From Caulobacter sp. D5 (lineage in GTDB: Bacteria; Pseudomonadota; Alphaproteobacteria; Caulobacterales; Caulobacteraceae): a stretch of DNA of 45,638 nucleotides. Each line of letters begins with the position of its first letter. Position 1 is the first letter of the stretch. A model generated the notes under the pieces. The model saw only the letters and a list, made by a program, of their open reading frames with translations, was not told where the DNA came from and did not search any database. Where the stretch lies: contig NZ_QHJY01000049.1 of NCBI RefSeq assembly GCF_003185805.1, forward strand, positions 1 to 45,638, given 5' to 3'. Positions 7,617-16,336 of the stretch are shown piece after piece. A program made the translations under genes and the position numbers.

Positions 7617-8549
7617 CTAAGCCACCTGCTCGCTCAGCAGCTGGCGGGCTTCCTCCAGGCTCCACAGCCGCGCGGCGCCGCGCACGCCGGAGGCGTCGCC
7701 CCAGACGGCGGGCTTGATGCGGGTGCTCCAGCGGTCGGCGAACACGCGGCCGGCGACCAGGCCCGGCAGGCGCTGGCAGACCTCGGGCACGTTCGACAGG
7801 CCGCCGCCGACGACGATGGCGTCGGGGTCGAGGATGTTGCACAGCACCGCCACCGATCGACCCAGGCGGTCCATCAGCCGGTCGAAGGCGGCGGTGGCGG
7901 CGGCGTCGCCGGCTCGCCAGGCGGCGATGATCTCCTCGCCGCTCCAGGCCTTGGTCGTGGCCTCCTGGAAGTCGCGACGCAGGCCCGTGCCCGACACCCA
8001 CATCTCCAGGCAGCCGTTCTGGCCGCACCAGCAGCGGGGGCCTTCGCGCTCTTCCGCCGTCGGCCAGGGCAGGGGCATGTGGCCCCATTCGCCGGCGATG
8101 CCGTTCTCGCCCTCGATCAGCTTGCCGTCGACGACCATGCCGCCGCCGCAGCCGGTGCCCAGGATGATGGCGAACACCACCCGCGCGCCCGCGCCGGCGC
8201 CGTCGACGGCTTCCGATAGGGCCAGGCAGTTGGCGTCGTTGGCCAGCCGCACCGGTCGGTTCAGCGCCTGGGACAGGTCCTCGCGGAAGCGGCGGCCGTT
8301 CAGGTACAGCGAGTTGGCGTTGCGCATCACGCCTGTGGCCGGCGAGATCGAGCCGGGCGCGCCGATCCCCAGGGTGCCGCGCGCGCCGAGCTTCTGCTCC
8401 AGCTCGCCGACCAGGTCGCGGACGACGCCCAGGGCCTTGTCGTAGTCGCCCGGATTGGGAACGCGGGCCTTGGCCAGCACCTTGCCGCTGGCGTCCAGGG
8501 CGGCGGCCTCCACCTTGGTGCCGCCGAAATCCACGCCGATCTGAATCAC
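7617..8549 (-). CDS. ROK-family sugar kinase
   Basis: A 310-residue ROK kinase, cytosolic. It has the ATP-binding DFGGTK at residues 7-12, the GTGCGGG phosphate loop, and the zinc and sugar signature EWGHMPL followed by CWCGQNGCLE (CxCGxxGCxE), so it should phosphorylate a free hexose. The start is GTG 8547-8549, which overlaps the stop of the GH88 gene by four bases (GTGA), indicating translational coupling. Last gene of the symporter-GH88-kinase operon, where it would capture the neutral sugar released from imported oligosaccharides. Fructokinase or glucokinase specificity cannot be told from the motifs. Confidence 0.92.
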   Translation of the reverse strand: MIQIGVDFGGTKVEAAALDASGKVLAKARVPNPGDYDKALGVVRDLVGELEQKLGARGTLGIGAPGSISPATGVMRNANSLYLNGRRFREDLSQALNRPVRLANDANCLALSEAVDGAGAGARVVFAIILGTGCGGGMVVDGKLIEGENGIAGEWGHMPLPWPTAEEREGPRCWCGQNGCLEMWVSGTGLRRDFQEATTKAWSGEEIIAAWRAGDAAATAAFDRLMDRLGRSVAVLCNILDPDAIVVGGGLSNVPEVCQRLPGLVAGRVFADRWSTRIKPAVWGDASGVRGAARLWSLEEARQLLSEQVA

Positions 8550-9733
8550 CAGTAGGGCTCCCAAACCCGGGTGAGGCGGACCAGCGCCTCGAGGAAGAAG
8601 TAGTCGCCCCACAGGCAGGCCTCGTCGACGCCGACGCGGTTGGGCATGTGGTAGACGCCGTGGGCCAGGATGCCGGTCCCCGGCTCGCCCAGCGGCAGCA
8701 GGTAGCGCTCGCCCAGGGTCTCGACCATGGCCAGGGCCGCGGCCTCGTAGGTCTCGCGGTCGGGATCGGCCAGCGGCAGGGCGCGGGCCAGCTCCAGCAG
8801 GCCGCAGGCGGCGATGGCGGCGGCCGAACTGTCGCGCTCGGCGTCGGTGAACACCAGGTCCCAGCAGCAGATCAGGTCGCCTGGCAGGCGGTTGAGGAAG
8901 TAGTTGGCCAGCCGCGCCGCCAGGGCGATCAGGGCCGGATCGGCCTTGTAGCGATGCACCAGCGGGAAGCCCGACACGCCCCAGGCCTGGCCCCGCGCCC
9001 AGCAGGAGTCGTCGCTGAAGCCCTGGTGGGTGCTGCCGCGCAGCGGCGCGCCCGATTTGGCGTCCATGTAGAAGGTGTGGAAGGTCGAGGCGTCGGGCCG
9101 CACGATGTGGCGGGCGGCCTCCTCGATGTGACGGTCGGCGGCGATGCGGAAGGTCGTATCGCCCGTCTCCTCGCTGGCCCAGTAGAGCAGGGGGAGGTTG
9201 AGGTTGCAGTCGATGATCATCCGGCCGGCCTGCTCGGGATCGGAAAGATCGCCCCAGGCCTGGATGATGCCGGCGGCCGGCAGGTAGCGGGTCATCAGCC
9301 GGCGGGCCGCCGCCAGGGCCGCCTGGCGGGCGCCGATGTTGCCGGTCAGCTTCCAGCCCGCCACGCAGGACAGCGAATAGAGGAAGCCCAGGTCGTGGTG
9401 GTCGACGTTGATCTCGCGGTCGATGCGGTCGCGGAAGCTCTCGACCTGGCGCTCGGCCGCCTGGCGGTAGCGGGGCTGGCCGCCGGCCTCGAAGGCCAGC
9501 CACAGCATCCCGGTCCAGAAGCCGTTGGTCCACTCGGTGTTGTCCATCGGCGCATAGACCCCGCCCTCGCTGGAGGGCCTGGGGAAGGCGTCGGTGAAGC
9601 GGTCGAGGCTGACGTCGATGCGGGCCAGGACGGCGGCGATGATGGCGTCGAGCCTGGCGCGGTCGGGGCGCGGACGCGCCAGGATCTCGTCGGCGCGGGC
9701 GATGGGCTCGCGGGCGGTGGTGGTGTCGGGCAT
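8546..9733 (-). CDS. Unsaturated uronyl hydrolase, GH88 family
   Basis: This 395-residue (alpha/alpha)6 enzyme matches unsaturated glucuronyl hydrolases. These hydrate the C4-C5 double bond of the uronic acid left by polysaccharide lyases and so split off the adjacent sugar. The two essential Asp residues of the family are visible: Asp114 in DHHDLGFLY and Asp176 in IIDCNLN. There is no signal peptide, so it acts in the cytosol on imported oligosaccharides. Its ATG follows the symporter stop by 2 bases, and its own stop overlaps the kinase start, so the three genes form one tight operon. Its presence implies that the glycan is cut upstream by a lyase, probably the heparinase II/III-type protein at 19602-21914. 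Confidence 0.93.
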   Translation of the reverse strand: MPDTTTAREPIARADEILARPRPDRARLDAIIAAVLARIDVSLDRFTDAFPRPSSEGGVYAPMDNTEWTNGFWTGMLWLAFEAGGQPRYRQAAERQVESFRDRIDREINVDHHDLGFLYSLSCVAGWKLTGNIGARQAALAAARRLMTRYLPAAGIIQAWGDLSDPEQAGRMIIDCNLNLPLLYWASEETGDTTFRIAADRHIEEAARHIVRPDASTFHTFYMDAKSGAPLRGSTHQGFSDDSCWARGQAWGVSGFPLVHRYKADPALIALAARLANYFLNRLPGDLICCWDLVFTDAERDSSAAAIAACGLLELARALPLADPDRETYEAAALAMVETLGERYLLPLGEPGTGILAHGVYHMPNRVGVDEACLWGDYFFLEALVRLTRVWEPYW

Positions 9734-9735
9734 GT

Positions 9736-11025
9736 TCAGTTGACCTTGGCCACGTCGGCGCCGCCGAGGTCGGCCTGAAGCTTGGATTGGGCCAGCGCCG
9801 GATCGGGCTCGGCGTCCTTGGCGGGCCGGTCTTGCGGCGGGGTGGGGGAGAGGGCGAACACCGAGGCGACCCAGAAGGCGGCTGCGAACAGGGCGATCAG
9901 CAGGTAGGTGCTGGGGAAGCCGATCAGGTCGTAGCTCTTGCCGACGATCGGCGACAGGATCGCCAGGCCCAGCGAGTGGCCGAAGCTGACGCCGACCAGG
10001 TAGAGCGTCGAGGCCAGGCGGCTTTCGAAGTGGAAGGCGATGTAGCGGAAGATCGACACCACCAGGATCGGCAGCTCCAGCGAGTGCAGCATCTTCATCG
10101 CCGAGATCGGCACGGGGCCGTGCACCAGGCCCGAGCCGGCGATGCGCACGATCATGATCGCCGCGGCCAGAAGCAGGCCGTTCTTGGCCCCGATCCTGTT
10201 CACGACGAAGGGCGCGACGAACAGCATGCCGGCCTCGAGGAAGATCTGGGCCGAGTTCAGGTAGCCGAACATGGCCGCGCCCTGCTTCGGGTCGGCGAAG
10301 TGCGAGGCGTAGAAGGCCGGGAACTGCTGGTCGTAGACGAGATAGAGGTTCGTCACGCCGAGGATCAGCACCATGAAGCCCCAGAACTTCGGCAGCCGGA
10401 AGATGGCCATGGCGTCGGCGGGCTTGAGGGCGTCAGAGCGCTCGCGCTCGTCGGCGCTGGGCTCGATCTTCGCGAAGGCCAGCAGCGGCAGCAGGACGAG
10501 GCCCGCGCACGAGGCCAGGGCGAAGTTGTAGAGCGGGTCCATGTTGAACAGCCGGCCCGAGAAGAAGGCGGCGGCCGCGAAGCCCAGCGACCCCCACAGG
10601 CGCGCGCGGCTGTATTCGAAGCCGTACTTGCGGCCCACCCGATCGACGAACGACTCCAGGGCGTAGCTGCCGGCGATGAAGGTGATGCCCAGATAGGCCC
10701 CGCCGGCGATCGCGCCCAGCAGCAGGTTGGTCTTCAACAGCGGGCCGTAGACGAAGGCGAAGAAGGCGCCCGACAGCACCACCAGGCCGCTGATCAGCCA
10801 CAGGACATGCTTGCGCAGCCCGACCTTGTCGGAAACGAAGCCGTAGAGCGGCTGGGAGAGCATCGCGAAGATGAAGTTGGCCGCGAAGACCACGCCGGTC
10901 TGCGCGCCGGAAAGGCCCAGGGTCCGCTTCAGCCACAGGGGCAGCAGCGAGATGCTCATGGCCTGGGCGAAGAAGTAGAAGAAGAGGAAGGCGCTCAGCA
11001 GCGCGTAGTTCTTCCTGAAACCCAT
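9736..11025 (-). CDS. LacY-like oligosaccharide:proton symporter (MFS)
   Basis: A 429-residue, 12-helix major facilitator protein alignable with E. coli LacY over its whole length. It shows RKNYALLSAFLFFYFF in helix 1, QPLYGFVSDKVGLRK in the helix 2-3 loop, and DQQFPAFYASHFA before helix 8. LacY's sugar-binding Glu126 and Arg144 are kept (Glu124, Arg142), as are the proton-relay Arg302, His322 and Glu325 (VRIAGSG; LHSLELP). LacY Glu269 has a non-acidic residue in the matching column, with a Glu three places on, so the sugar site is related but altered. The start at 11023-11025 is chosen because GGGAGGGAG lies just before it, although an in-frame ATG exists 15 bases upstream. First gene of the operon with GH88 and the ROK kinase, and probably imports the unsaturated di- or oligosaccharide across the inner membrane. 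Confidence 0.92.
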   Translation of the reverse strand: MGFRKNYALLSAFLFFYFFAQAMSISLLPLWLKRTLGLSGAQTGVVFAANFIFAMLSQPLYGFVSDKVGLRKHVLWLISGLVVLSGAFFAFVYGPLLKTNLLLGAIAGGAYLGITFIAGSYALESFVDRVGRKYGFEYSRARLWGSLGFAAAAFFSGRLFNMDPLYNFALASCAGLVLLPLLAFAKIEPSADERERSDALKPADAMAIFRLPKFWGFMVLILGVTNLYLVYDQQFPAFYASHFADPKQGAAMFGYLNSAQIFLEAGMLFVAPFVVNRIGAKNGLLLAAAIMIVRIAGSGLVHGPVPISAMKMLHSLELPILVVSIFRYIAFHFESRLASTLYLVGVSFGHSLGLAILSPIVGKSYDLIGFPSTYLLIALFAAAFWVASVFALSPTPPQDRPAKDAEPDPALAQSKLQADLGGADVAKVN

Positions 11026-11099
11026 GCGACTCCCTCCCATCGCCGCGCCGTCCGCGCTTCATGGCGCGGTCGGTCCAGCCGTTCGGTCATAGACCAAAC

Positions 11100-11113
11100 T
11101 GATAACGATACCA
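11100..11113 (-). promoter_or_regulatory. LacI-type operator for the symporter operon
   Basis: TGATAACGATACCA, a variant of the regulon palindrome, lies 75 bases upstream of the symporter start. It is 66 bases centre to centre from the copy at 11166-11179 on the other side of the divergent promoter region, so one repressor could serve both directions or loop the DNA. Confidence 0.62.
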
Positions 11114-11151
11114 AGCGCTTTTGCGCTCTTCGCCGCCTACGAAGCCGGGGC

Positions 11152-11180
11152 TTGCATGGCGTGCCTGATATCGATATCAA
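11152..11180 (+). promoter_or_regulatory. Promoter with LacI-type operator for the beta-helix enzyme gene
   Basis: A perfect palindrome, TGATATCGATATCA (11166-11179), overlaps a -10-like TATCAA (11175-11180). A TTGCAT element (11152-11157) is placed 17 bases upstream, the same geometry as at the GH97 promoter. Confidence 0.65.
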
Positions 11181-11295
11181 TTAGCAGCCTTCGGGCGTCC
11201 CGCAAGCGATTTCGACGCGCCGTCTCTTTCGGGGCGCTGGTCGTCCGGGCCAATCAAGACGCCGCGCCAGAGCGTCGACCAGGGGAGAGACAAGG

Positions 11296-12720
11296 ATGCG
11301 TTCGCCTGCTCGTGGAATTCCGGCCCTGCTCGCCGCCGTCGCCCTGGGCGCGTTGGCCGCGGGCGCGGCATTGGCCGACGAAACCCCCGGCCTGACGATC
11401 CATCCGCTGCCGCCGGGCGGGCTGTTCTACACCATGCACAACGATGCGTTCACGGTGCGGGTGCGCAAGCCGGGCGGCCCTTGGCGCGACCTCTACGAAT
11501 ACACCGCCAAGGTCGATTCCGACGGCCCCAGCGACGTGTCGGTGGTGCAGTTCGACTTCACGGGCCCGGTCGAGATCGGCGTGCGCAAGAACAACGGCGA
11601 CTTCAAGCGCGTCGAGGTGCGGCCCGCCAGCAACGCCATCAGGTCCAAGGTCGAGAAGGGGATCGTCACCTTCACCATCGACAAGCCGCAGAACCTGTCG
11701 GTCGAGTTCGACGGCGACCGGCTGCACAACCTGCTGATCTTCGCCGGCGCGCCGATCGCGCGGCCGGCGCCCGGCCCCGACGTGGTGTTCTACGAGCCTG
11801 GCCTGCACACCCCGCCCGGCGGCGGCCAGTATTTCCCGGTGAAGTCGGGCCAGACGATCTATGTCGCGGGCGGCGCCGTGCTGCAGGGGACCTTCAAGCC
11901 CGAGGGCGTCGAGAACGTGCGGATCCTCGGCCGCGGGATCATCGACCGGCCGGCCGAGCAGCTGGTGGTGCAGAACTCCAGGAACGTCACGGTCGAGGGC
12001 CTGACCTTCCTGACGCCCAAGCACGGCACGATCGCCTGCGCGTCGTCGAGCAACGTGACCTTCCGCGACTTCCGCACCCTGTCCAACGGCTCGTGGTCGG
12101 ACGGCGTCAACGTCTTCGCCTGCAGCGACGTGACCGTCGAGCGGGCCTTCATCCGCACCTCGGACGACAGCGTCGCCGTCTACGCCACCCGCAAGGACGG
12201 CAAGGGCGACACCCGCCGGGTGCGGGTGCGCGACTCCATCTTCTGGCCCGACGTCGCCCACGCGGTGTTCATCGGCCTGCACGGCGACAGCGAAAAGCCC
12301 AACGTGCTGGAGGACCTGCGCTTCGAGAACATCGACATCCTGGGCCTCGATGAGGACGACCCCGAATACCAGGGCGCGCTGGCGATCAGCGCCGGCGACA
12401 CCAACACGGTGCGCGACGTGGTGTTCGACGGGATCCGGGTCGATCAGATCGAGGAGGGCAAGCTCTTCAACGTGCGCACGGTGTTCAACGCCAAGTACGG
12501 CACGAGCCCGGGCCTGCTGGTCGACGGGGTGGTCTTCCGCAACATCGACTTCACCGGCGACGGCTGGCCCAGTCCCTCGACGCTCTCGGGCTACGGGCCC
12601 GACCGGCCGGTGAAGAACATCAGCTTCGAGAACGTGACCATCGGCGGCAAGCGGCTGAAGGCGGCCGATCCCTCGGTGATCGAGATCGGCCCCAATGTCG
12701 AAGGGGTGAGCTTCAAGTGA
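11296..12720 (+). CDS. Secreted right-handed beta-helix glycosidase (GH28/GH49-like)
   Basis: This 474-residue protein has a signal peptide ending near ALADE, an N-terminal beta-sandwich (about 30-165) and a right-handed beta-helix. The catalytic-type stretch WSDGVNVFACSDV ... IRTSDDSVAVYATRKDG holds paired aspartates as in polygalacturonases and dextranases. The two-domain order (sandwich, then helix) resembles GH49 dextranases more than plain GH28, so a role as an endo-acting hydrolase on a backbone of the target glycan is plausible but its linkage is not known. GGGGAGAG precedes the ATG. A clear paralog lies at 26184-27647, with the same FPVKSGQ and LDEDDP motifs. The stop overlaps the start of the small GntR gene by four bases. 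Confidence 0.82.
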   Translation: MRSPARGIPALLAAVALGALAAGAALADETPGLTIHPLPPGGLFYTMHNDAFTVRVRKPGGPWRDLYEYTAKVDSDGPSDVSVVQFDFTGPVEIGVRKNNGDFKRVEVRPASNAIRSKVEKGIVTFTIDKPQNLSVEFDGDRLHNLLIFAGAPIARPAPGPDVVFYEPGLHTPPGGGQYFPVKSGQTIYVAGGAVLQGTFKPEGVENVRILGRGIIDRPAEQLVVQNSRNVTVEGLTFLTPKHGTIACASSSNVTFRDFRTLSNGSWSDGVNVFACSDVTVERAFIRTSDDSVAVYATRKDGKGDTRRVRVRDSIFWPDVAHAVFIGLHGDSEKPNVLEDLRFENIDILGLDEDDPEYQGALAISAGDTNTVRDVVFDGIRVDQIEEGKLFNVRTVFNAKYGTSPGLLVDGVVFRNIDFTGDGWPSPSTLSGYGPDRPVKNISFENVTIGGKRLKAADPSVIEIGPNVEGVSFK

Positions 12721-12995
12721 CCCCCTCGCCTGGCCTCTTCTGGGCGCCGCTGAAGCGCACCGGCCGGGTGGCGCTGTATCGGCAGCTGGCCGACCGGCTG
12801 CGGGCGGCGATCCTCGACGGCGAGCGCCGCCTGCCGACCGAGCGGGAGCTGGCCAGCGGCTTCACGGTTGCCAGGATCACTGTCCGCGCCGCCCTCGACC
12901 TGCTGGCGGCCGACGACCTGATCTCGCGCCGCCCCAGGCATGGAACAGTGGTGAAGGCGTTCGACCGCGCAGGTGAAACCTCGCTTCATGCATGA
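12717..12995 (+). CDS. Stand-alone GntR-type winged-helix protein
   Basis: A 92-residue protein consisting of little more than a GntR DNA-binding domain: LYRQLADRLRAAILDGERRLPTERELA, then a recognition helix in FTVARITVRAALDLL and the wing SRRPRHGTVV. The FCD, UTRA or other effector domain that normally follows is absent, and the downstream DNA shows no frame that would restore it. It starts at a GTG overlapping the beta-helix enzyme stop (GTGA), so it is translationally coupled to an enzyme gene. It could be a constitutive or protein-partner-dependent regulator, or the surviving head of a truncated gene. Perfect palindromes at 12985-12996 and 13164-13177 are candidate binding sites. Confidence 0.8.
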   Translation: MTPSPGLFWAPLKRTGRVALYRQLADRLRAAILDGERRLPTERELASGFTVARITVRAALDLLAADDLISRRPRHGTVVKAFDRAGETSLHA

Positions 12996-13163
12996 AATCG
13001 GCCGGCGCGATCGAGAGTGAAGTCATCGCGTCGCATACATCCTGAAGTTTTCATCCGGCGCTGTGCTGATCGCACGTAGCGGTCGATATCGCATTGCTGA
13101 TCGAAAGCTGTGGGAATTGCTGAGATGCCGCCGTCCACTGCGTGATAGCGGTGTTTGAATGTT

Positions 13164-13177
13164 TCCGACATGTCGGA
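13164..13177. promoter_or_regulatory. Perfect 14-bp palindrome TCCGACATGTCGGA
   Basis: A perfect inverted repeat ending 12 bases before the -35 hexamer of the receptor promoter. The position suits an activator site. It is different in sequence from the LacI-type operator, so it points to a second regulator, possibly the coupled GntR protein just upstream. Confidence 0.45.
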
Positions 13178-13189
13178 GCCGAAACCCCG

Positions 13190-13224
13190 TTGACAGCGTT
13201 CAAAATGCGCTGATAACGATAACA
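13190..13224 (+). promoter_or_regulatory. Promoter with LacI-type operator for the first TonB receptor
   Basis: A consensus TTGACA (13190-13195) is followed 16 bases later by GATAAC (13212-13217). That hexamer is the left half of the operator TGATAACGATAACA (13211-13224). Confidence 0.62.
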
Positions 13225-13331
13225 ACAAGCCGATCGGGGCGCCTGGGGCGCTCTCGAAAACGACAAGGCGGTCGGCGCGCCGGCCCCGCCGCGAGGCGAG
13301 GCCGGGCTGAAAGTCCGAAGGGGAGGATAGG

Positions 13332-16253
13332 ATGGCTGGTTACGGCCCTAAGCGCGGATGCAACCGCGCCCTGCAGGTTTCTCACATGGTTCTGGCCCTG
13401 GCCGCCGGCGCGAGCGCGATGTCGGTCGCCGCCGCCGCGCAGGCCCAGGCGCCCGCCCAAACGCCCGCCAAGACCACGGCGGCCGAAGCGGCCAAGCCGG
13501 CGCCGGTCACGGTCGAGACCACGGCGGTCGACGAGGTGATCGTCACCGGCGTCATGGTCGGCACCGCCGCCAAGAAGGCCAATGTCTCGTTCTCGGTGCT
13601 GAACGAGGACGACATGAGCAAGTTCACGCCGATCAGCGCCGACGACATGCTGCGCGACATGCCCGGCGTGGTGGTCGAGTCCAACGACGGCGTGGCCCGC
13701 AACGAGGTCTTCACCCGCGGCATGACCATCGGCACCGGGGCCAACACCTCGGGCTACTTCTGGACGACGATCCTGGAGGACGGCCTGCCGGTCGTGCCGT
13801 TCAAGTTCAGCGGCTTCCAGGACGGCTATTTCTACCGCGCCGACATCTCGACCAGCCGGGTCGAGTCGGTGCGCGGCGGCTCGTCGGCCACGGGCGTCAC
13901 CACCTCGGTGGGCGCGACCTTCAACTACATCACCGGCAAGGTGAAGCCGGGGGCGGTGATCCAGACCCGCATCGGCTTCGAGGGCGAGGACCTGCACCTG
14001 TCGTGGAAGCAGGTCGACGGCGCCTACGGCTGGGTCAATGACAAGGGCGACTTCGGCGTCGGCCTCAGCGGCTTCTACCGCAAGTCCAGCGGCCAGGTGG
14101 ATCCGGGCTTCGACCTGAACCACGGCGGCCAGTTCAAGGTGAACCTCTACAAGGACTACGACACCGCCAACGGCAGCGGTTCGTTCAACCTGATCTACAA
14201 GCACCTGGACGACACCAACGCCGAGCTGACCACCTTCCAGCAGCCGACCTACGGCTACCAGGATCCGGAAGAAATCCCGGGCTTTGGCCGCGACGTGAAC
14301 CTGTTCATGAACGGCGGCCAGCAGACGGTGCCGAACTACTTCAAGAGCGGCACGCACAGCCTCGATCCGTCGGACGGCTATCGCTACAAGCAGGACGCCC
14401 TGTCGCTGCGCTGGAACCACGACATCGGCGAGCGCCTGACCTTCACCGGGGCTGCGCGGATCCAGAAGTCGACCTATCGCGGCCAGTCGTACAAGCCCCA
14501 GGGCCTGGCCTCGCTGGGTTCGGCGGCGGCGACGCGCGAGCGCTTCGGCCTCAACATCAACAACCTGGACCGCACGCCGGGCTACTACGTGTTCACCAAC
14601 GCGGCCGGCCAGGAAGTGGCCCGCGTGGCCAACAACGTCGCCGGCTCGCAGCTGGGGACCAACTACCGCACGGGCGTGGCCTGTCCGCGGGTGACGGCCA
14701 CCACCTTCCAGACCGCCAGCCTGTGCATCGTCGGCAACACCCTGCCCAACCGCGATATCGACATGCGCGGCGGCCTGGTCACGGCCACCATCCCCAGCGC
14801 CGACGGCAGCTACAATTCCGGCACGGTGCCCACCGGCACGAGCTCTCAGGACCTGGTGCTGCTGACCCGGGCCGAGGACAACTACCGTGAATCCGTCGAC
14901 TACATGGGCAACTTCACGGCCACCTATCGCGGCGACACCTGGAGCGTGAACGGCGGCCTCTACGTCTCGCGCTCGGAACAGGTGAACGACAACTGGGCCA
15001 ACGGCCTGGGGGTGTCGGCCTGGGCCGACGGCCAGGTGCAGAACCTGAACGTCAAGTACGTGACCAACGGCGGCGCGAGCTACCAGCTGACCGACGCCGG
15101 CGGCTGGGGCTCATACGGCAGCGGCCTGTTCACCACCGTCTCGCAGCGCGCCCGGATCATGGAGCTGTCGCCCTATGCCGGCTTTGCCTGGTCGCCGAAC
15201 AAGCACTGGGATTTTAACGCCAGCATCAAGTACCAGTACTTCCACGCCCGGACCTATTCGGAGACCTGGGACACCCGCAATTCCGGCGCCGCCTCGCTGA
15301 CCAACGGCGGCCTGGATGGCGATCCGCTGACCGTCTACGACAACGTCTACATGACCAGGACGGCCTCGAAGATGATCGGCGCCGACAAGGACCTGAGCCT
15401 CGTCGATTACAGCGTCGCCATCGGCTACAACTTCACCGACAAGCACAAGATCTATTACCGCTACACCGACGCCAAGCAGCCCTCGTCGGGCGTGGTCAAC
15501 CGCTACTCGACGGCGGCGACCCTGGTGCGGCCGCTGGGCCCGACGGCCTACATCAAGGGGCACGAGGCCGCCTACACCTTCGGCGACCGGCGCTTCAACG
15601 GCCAGATCACCTATTTCTACCAGAACTTCGCGGTGAACGATTATCCGACCGCGGTCGATACCGACAACGTCTCGACCTACCTGCTGCCGGAGAACTTCAA
15701 CCGCTACTTCACGCGCGGGGTCGAGGCCTGGGCCAAGTGGAAGGTGACGCGGAACCTGGAATGGAACCCGTCCGTCACCTTCCTGAACGGCAAGACCACC
15801 GAGGCCTATGTCTGGCTCAACACCGGGGCCAACGGCCTGGGCGCTTCGGACGACGTGCTGCGCGTCGACGCCGGCATCCTGGCGCGTTCGCCCAAGTGGA
15901 CGCTCAGCAACACGGTCTCGTACCGCTACGGCGACTTCCGCTTCAACGTCCGCCATCGCTGGATGGACGTGCGCAAGCTGAACACCAACTCGCTGGATCA
16001 CCGCTACCTGCCCGAACAGGACAACCTGGACATCTCGGTCCAGTACAGCGGCCTGAAGAAGACCCAGGTCACGCTCGACGTCCGCAACGTGCTCGATAAG
16101 GACTACATCTCGGCCTACGACCCGATGATCAGCACCAACCTGCCGACCAATGTGCAGGTCTATGACGTCGTCGCGCAGCTGCCGGAGTCCGGCTACCTGA
16201 TCAAGCGCAACGCCCCGCGCTCGGTGTGGCTGACCGTCCGCAAGGAGTTCTAG
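13332..16253 (+). CDS. TonB-dependent outer-membrane receptor
   Basis: A 973-residue receptor. It has an extended signal region (hydrophobic part MVLALAAGASAMSVAAAA), then VDEVIVTG, the plug domain (ISADDMLRDMPGVVVESNDG; FTRGMTIGTGAN; RVESVRGGSSATGV) and a 22-strand barrel ending in the aromatic VRKEF. It shows no N-terminal signalling domain, so it is a pure transporter that moves large ligands with TonB energy. The Shine-Dalgarno GGGGAGGA precedes the ATG. It is regulated by the operator at 13211-13224 and is followed by secreted proteins of the same locus. The ligand is probably the glycan fragment handled by the GH88 operon, inferred from context. Confidence 0.93.
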   Translation: MAGYGPKRGCNRALQVSHMVLALAAGASAMSVAAAAQAQAPAQTPAKTTAAEAAKPAPVTVETTAVDEVIVTGVMVGTAAKKANVSFSVLNEDDMSKFTPISADDMLRDMPGVVVESNDGVARNEVFTRGMTIGTGANTSGYFWTTILEDGLPVVPFKFSGFQDGYFYRADISTSRVESVRGGSSATGVTTSVGATFNYITGKVKPGAVIQTRIGFEGEDLHLSWKQVDGAYGWVNDKGDFGVGLSGFYRKSSGQVDPGFDLNHGGQFKVNLYKDYDTANGSGSFNLIYKHLDDTNAELTTFQQPTYGYQDPEEIPGFGRDVNLFMNGGQQTVPNYFKSGTHSLDPSDGYRYKQDALSLRWNHDIGERLTFTGAARIQKSTYRGQSYKPQGLASLGSAAATRERFGLNINNLDRTPGYYVFTNAAGQEVARVANNVAGSQLGTNYRTGVACPRVTATTFQTASLCIVGNTLPNRDIDMRGGLVTATIPSADGSYNSGTVPTGTSSQDLVLLTRAEDNYRESVDYMGNFTATYRGDTWSVNGGLYVSRSEQVNDNWANGLGVSAWADGQVQNLNVKYVTNGGASYQLTDAGGWGSYGSGLFTTVSQRARIMELSPYAGFAWSPNKHWDFNASIKYQYFHARTYSETWDTRNSGAASLTNGGLDGDPLTVYDNVYMTRTASKMIGADKDLSLVDYSVAIGYNFTDKHKIYYRYTDAKQPSSGVVNRYSTAATLVRPLGPTAYIKGHEAAYTFGDRRFNGQITYFYQNFAVNDYPTAVDTDNVSTYLLPENFNRYFTRGVEAWAKWKVTRNLEWNPSVTFLNGKTTEAYVWLNTGANGLGASDDVLRVDAGILARSPKWTLSNTVSYRYGDFRFNVRHRWMDVRKLNTNSLDHRYLPEQDNLDISVQYSGLKKTQVTLDVRNVLDKDYISAYDPMISTNLPTNVQVYDVVAQLPESGYLIKRNAPRSVWLTVRKEF

Positions 16254-16336
16254 GCCCTCGGGTTGGAATTCCCGGTGATGCGAGGGCGCTCCTCGCCTCA
16301 CCGGCCTGTCTCAACACTTCTCGGCGAGCGGCGCGC

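Larger units (their letters stand above)
12996..13331. other. Regulatory gap upstream of the first TonB receptor
   Basis: There is no gene in these 336 bases. They contain two ATTGCTGA direct repeats (13093-13100, 13116-13123), a perfect 14-bp palindrome TCCGACATGTCGGA (13164-13177), a TTGACA -35 element (13190-13195) and the regulon operator (13211-13224). The leader after the operator is about 110 bases long. Confidence 0.7.
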
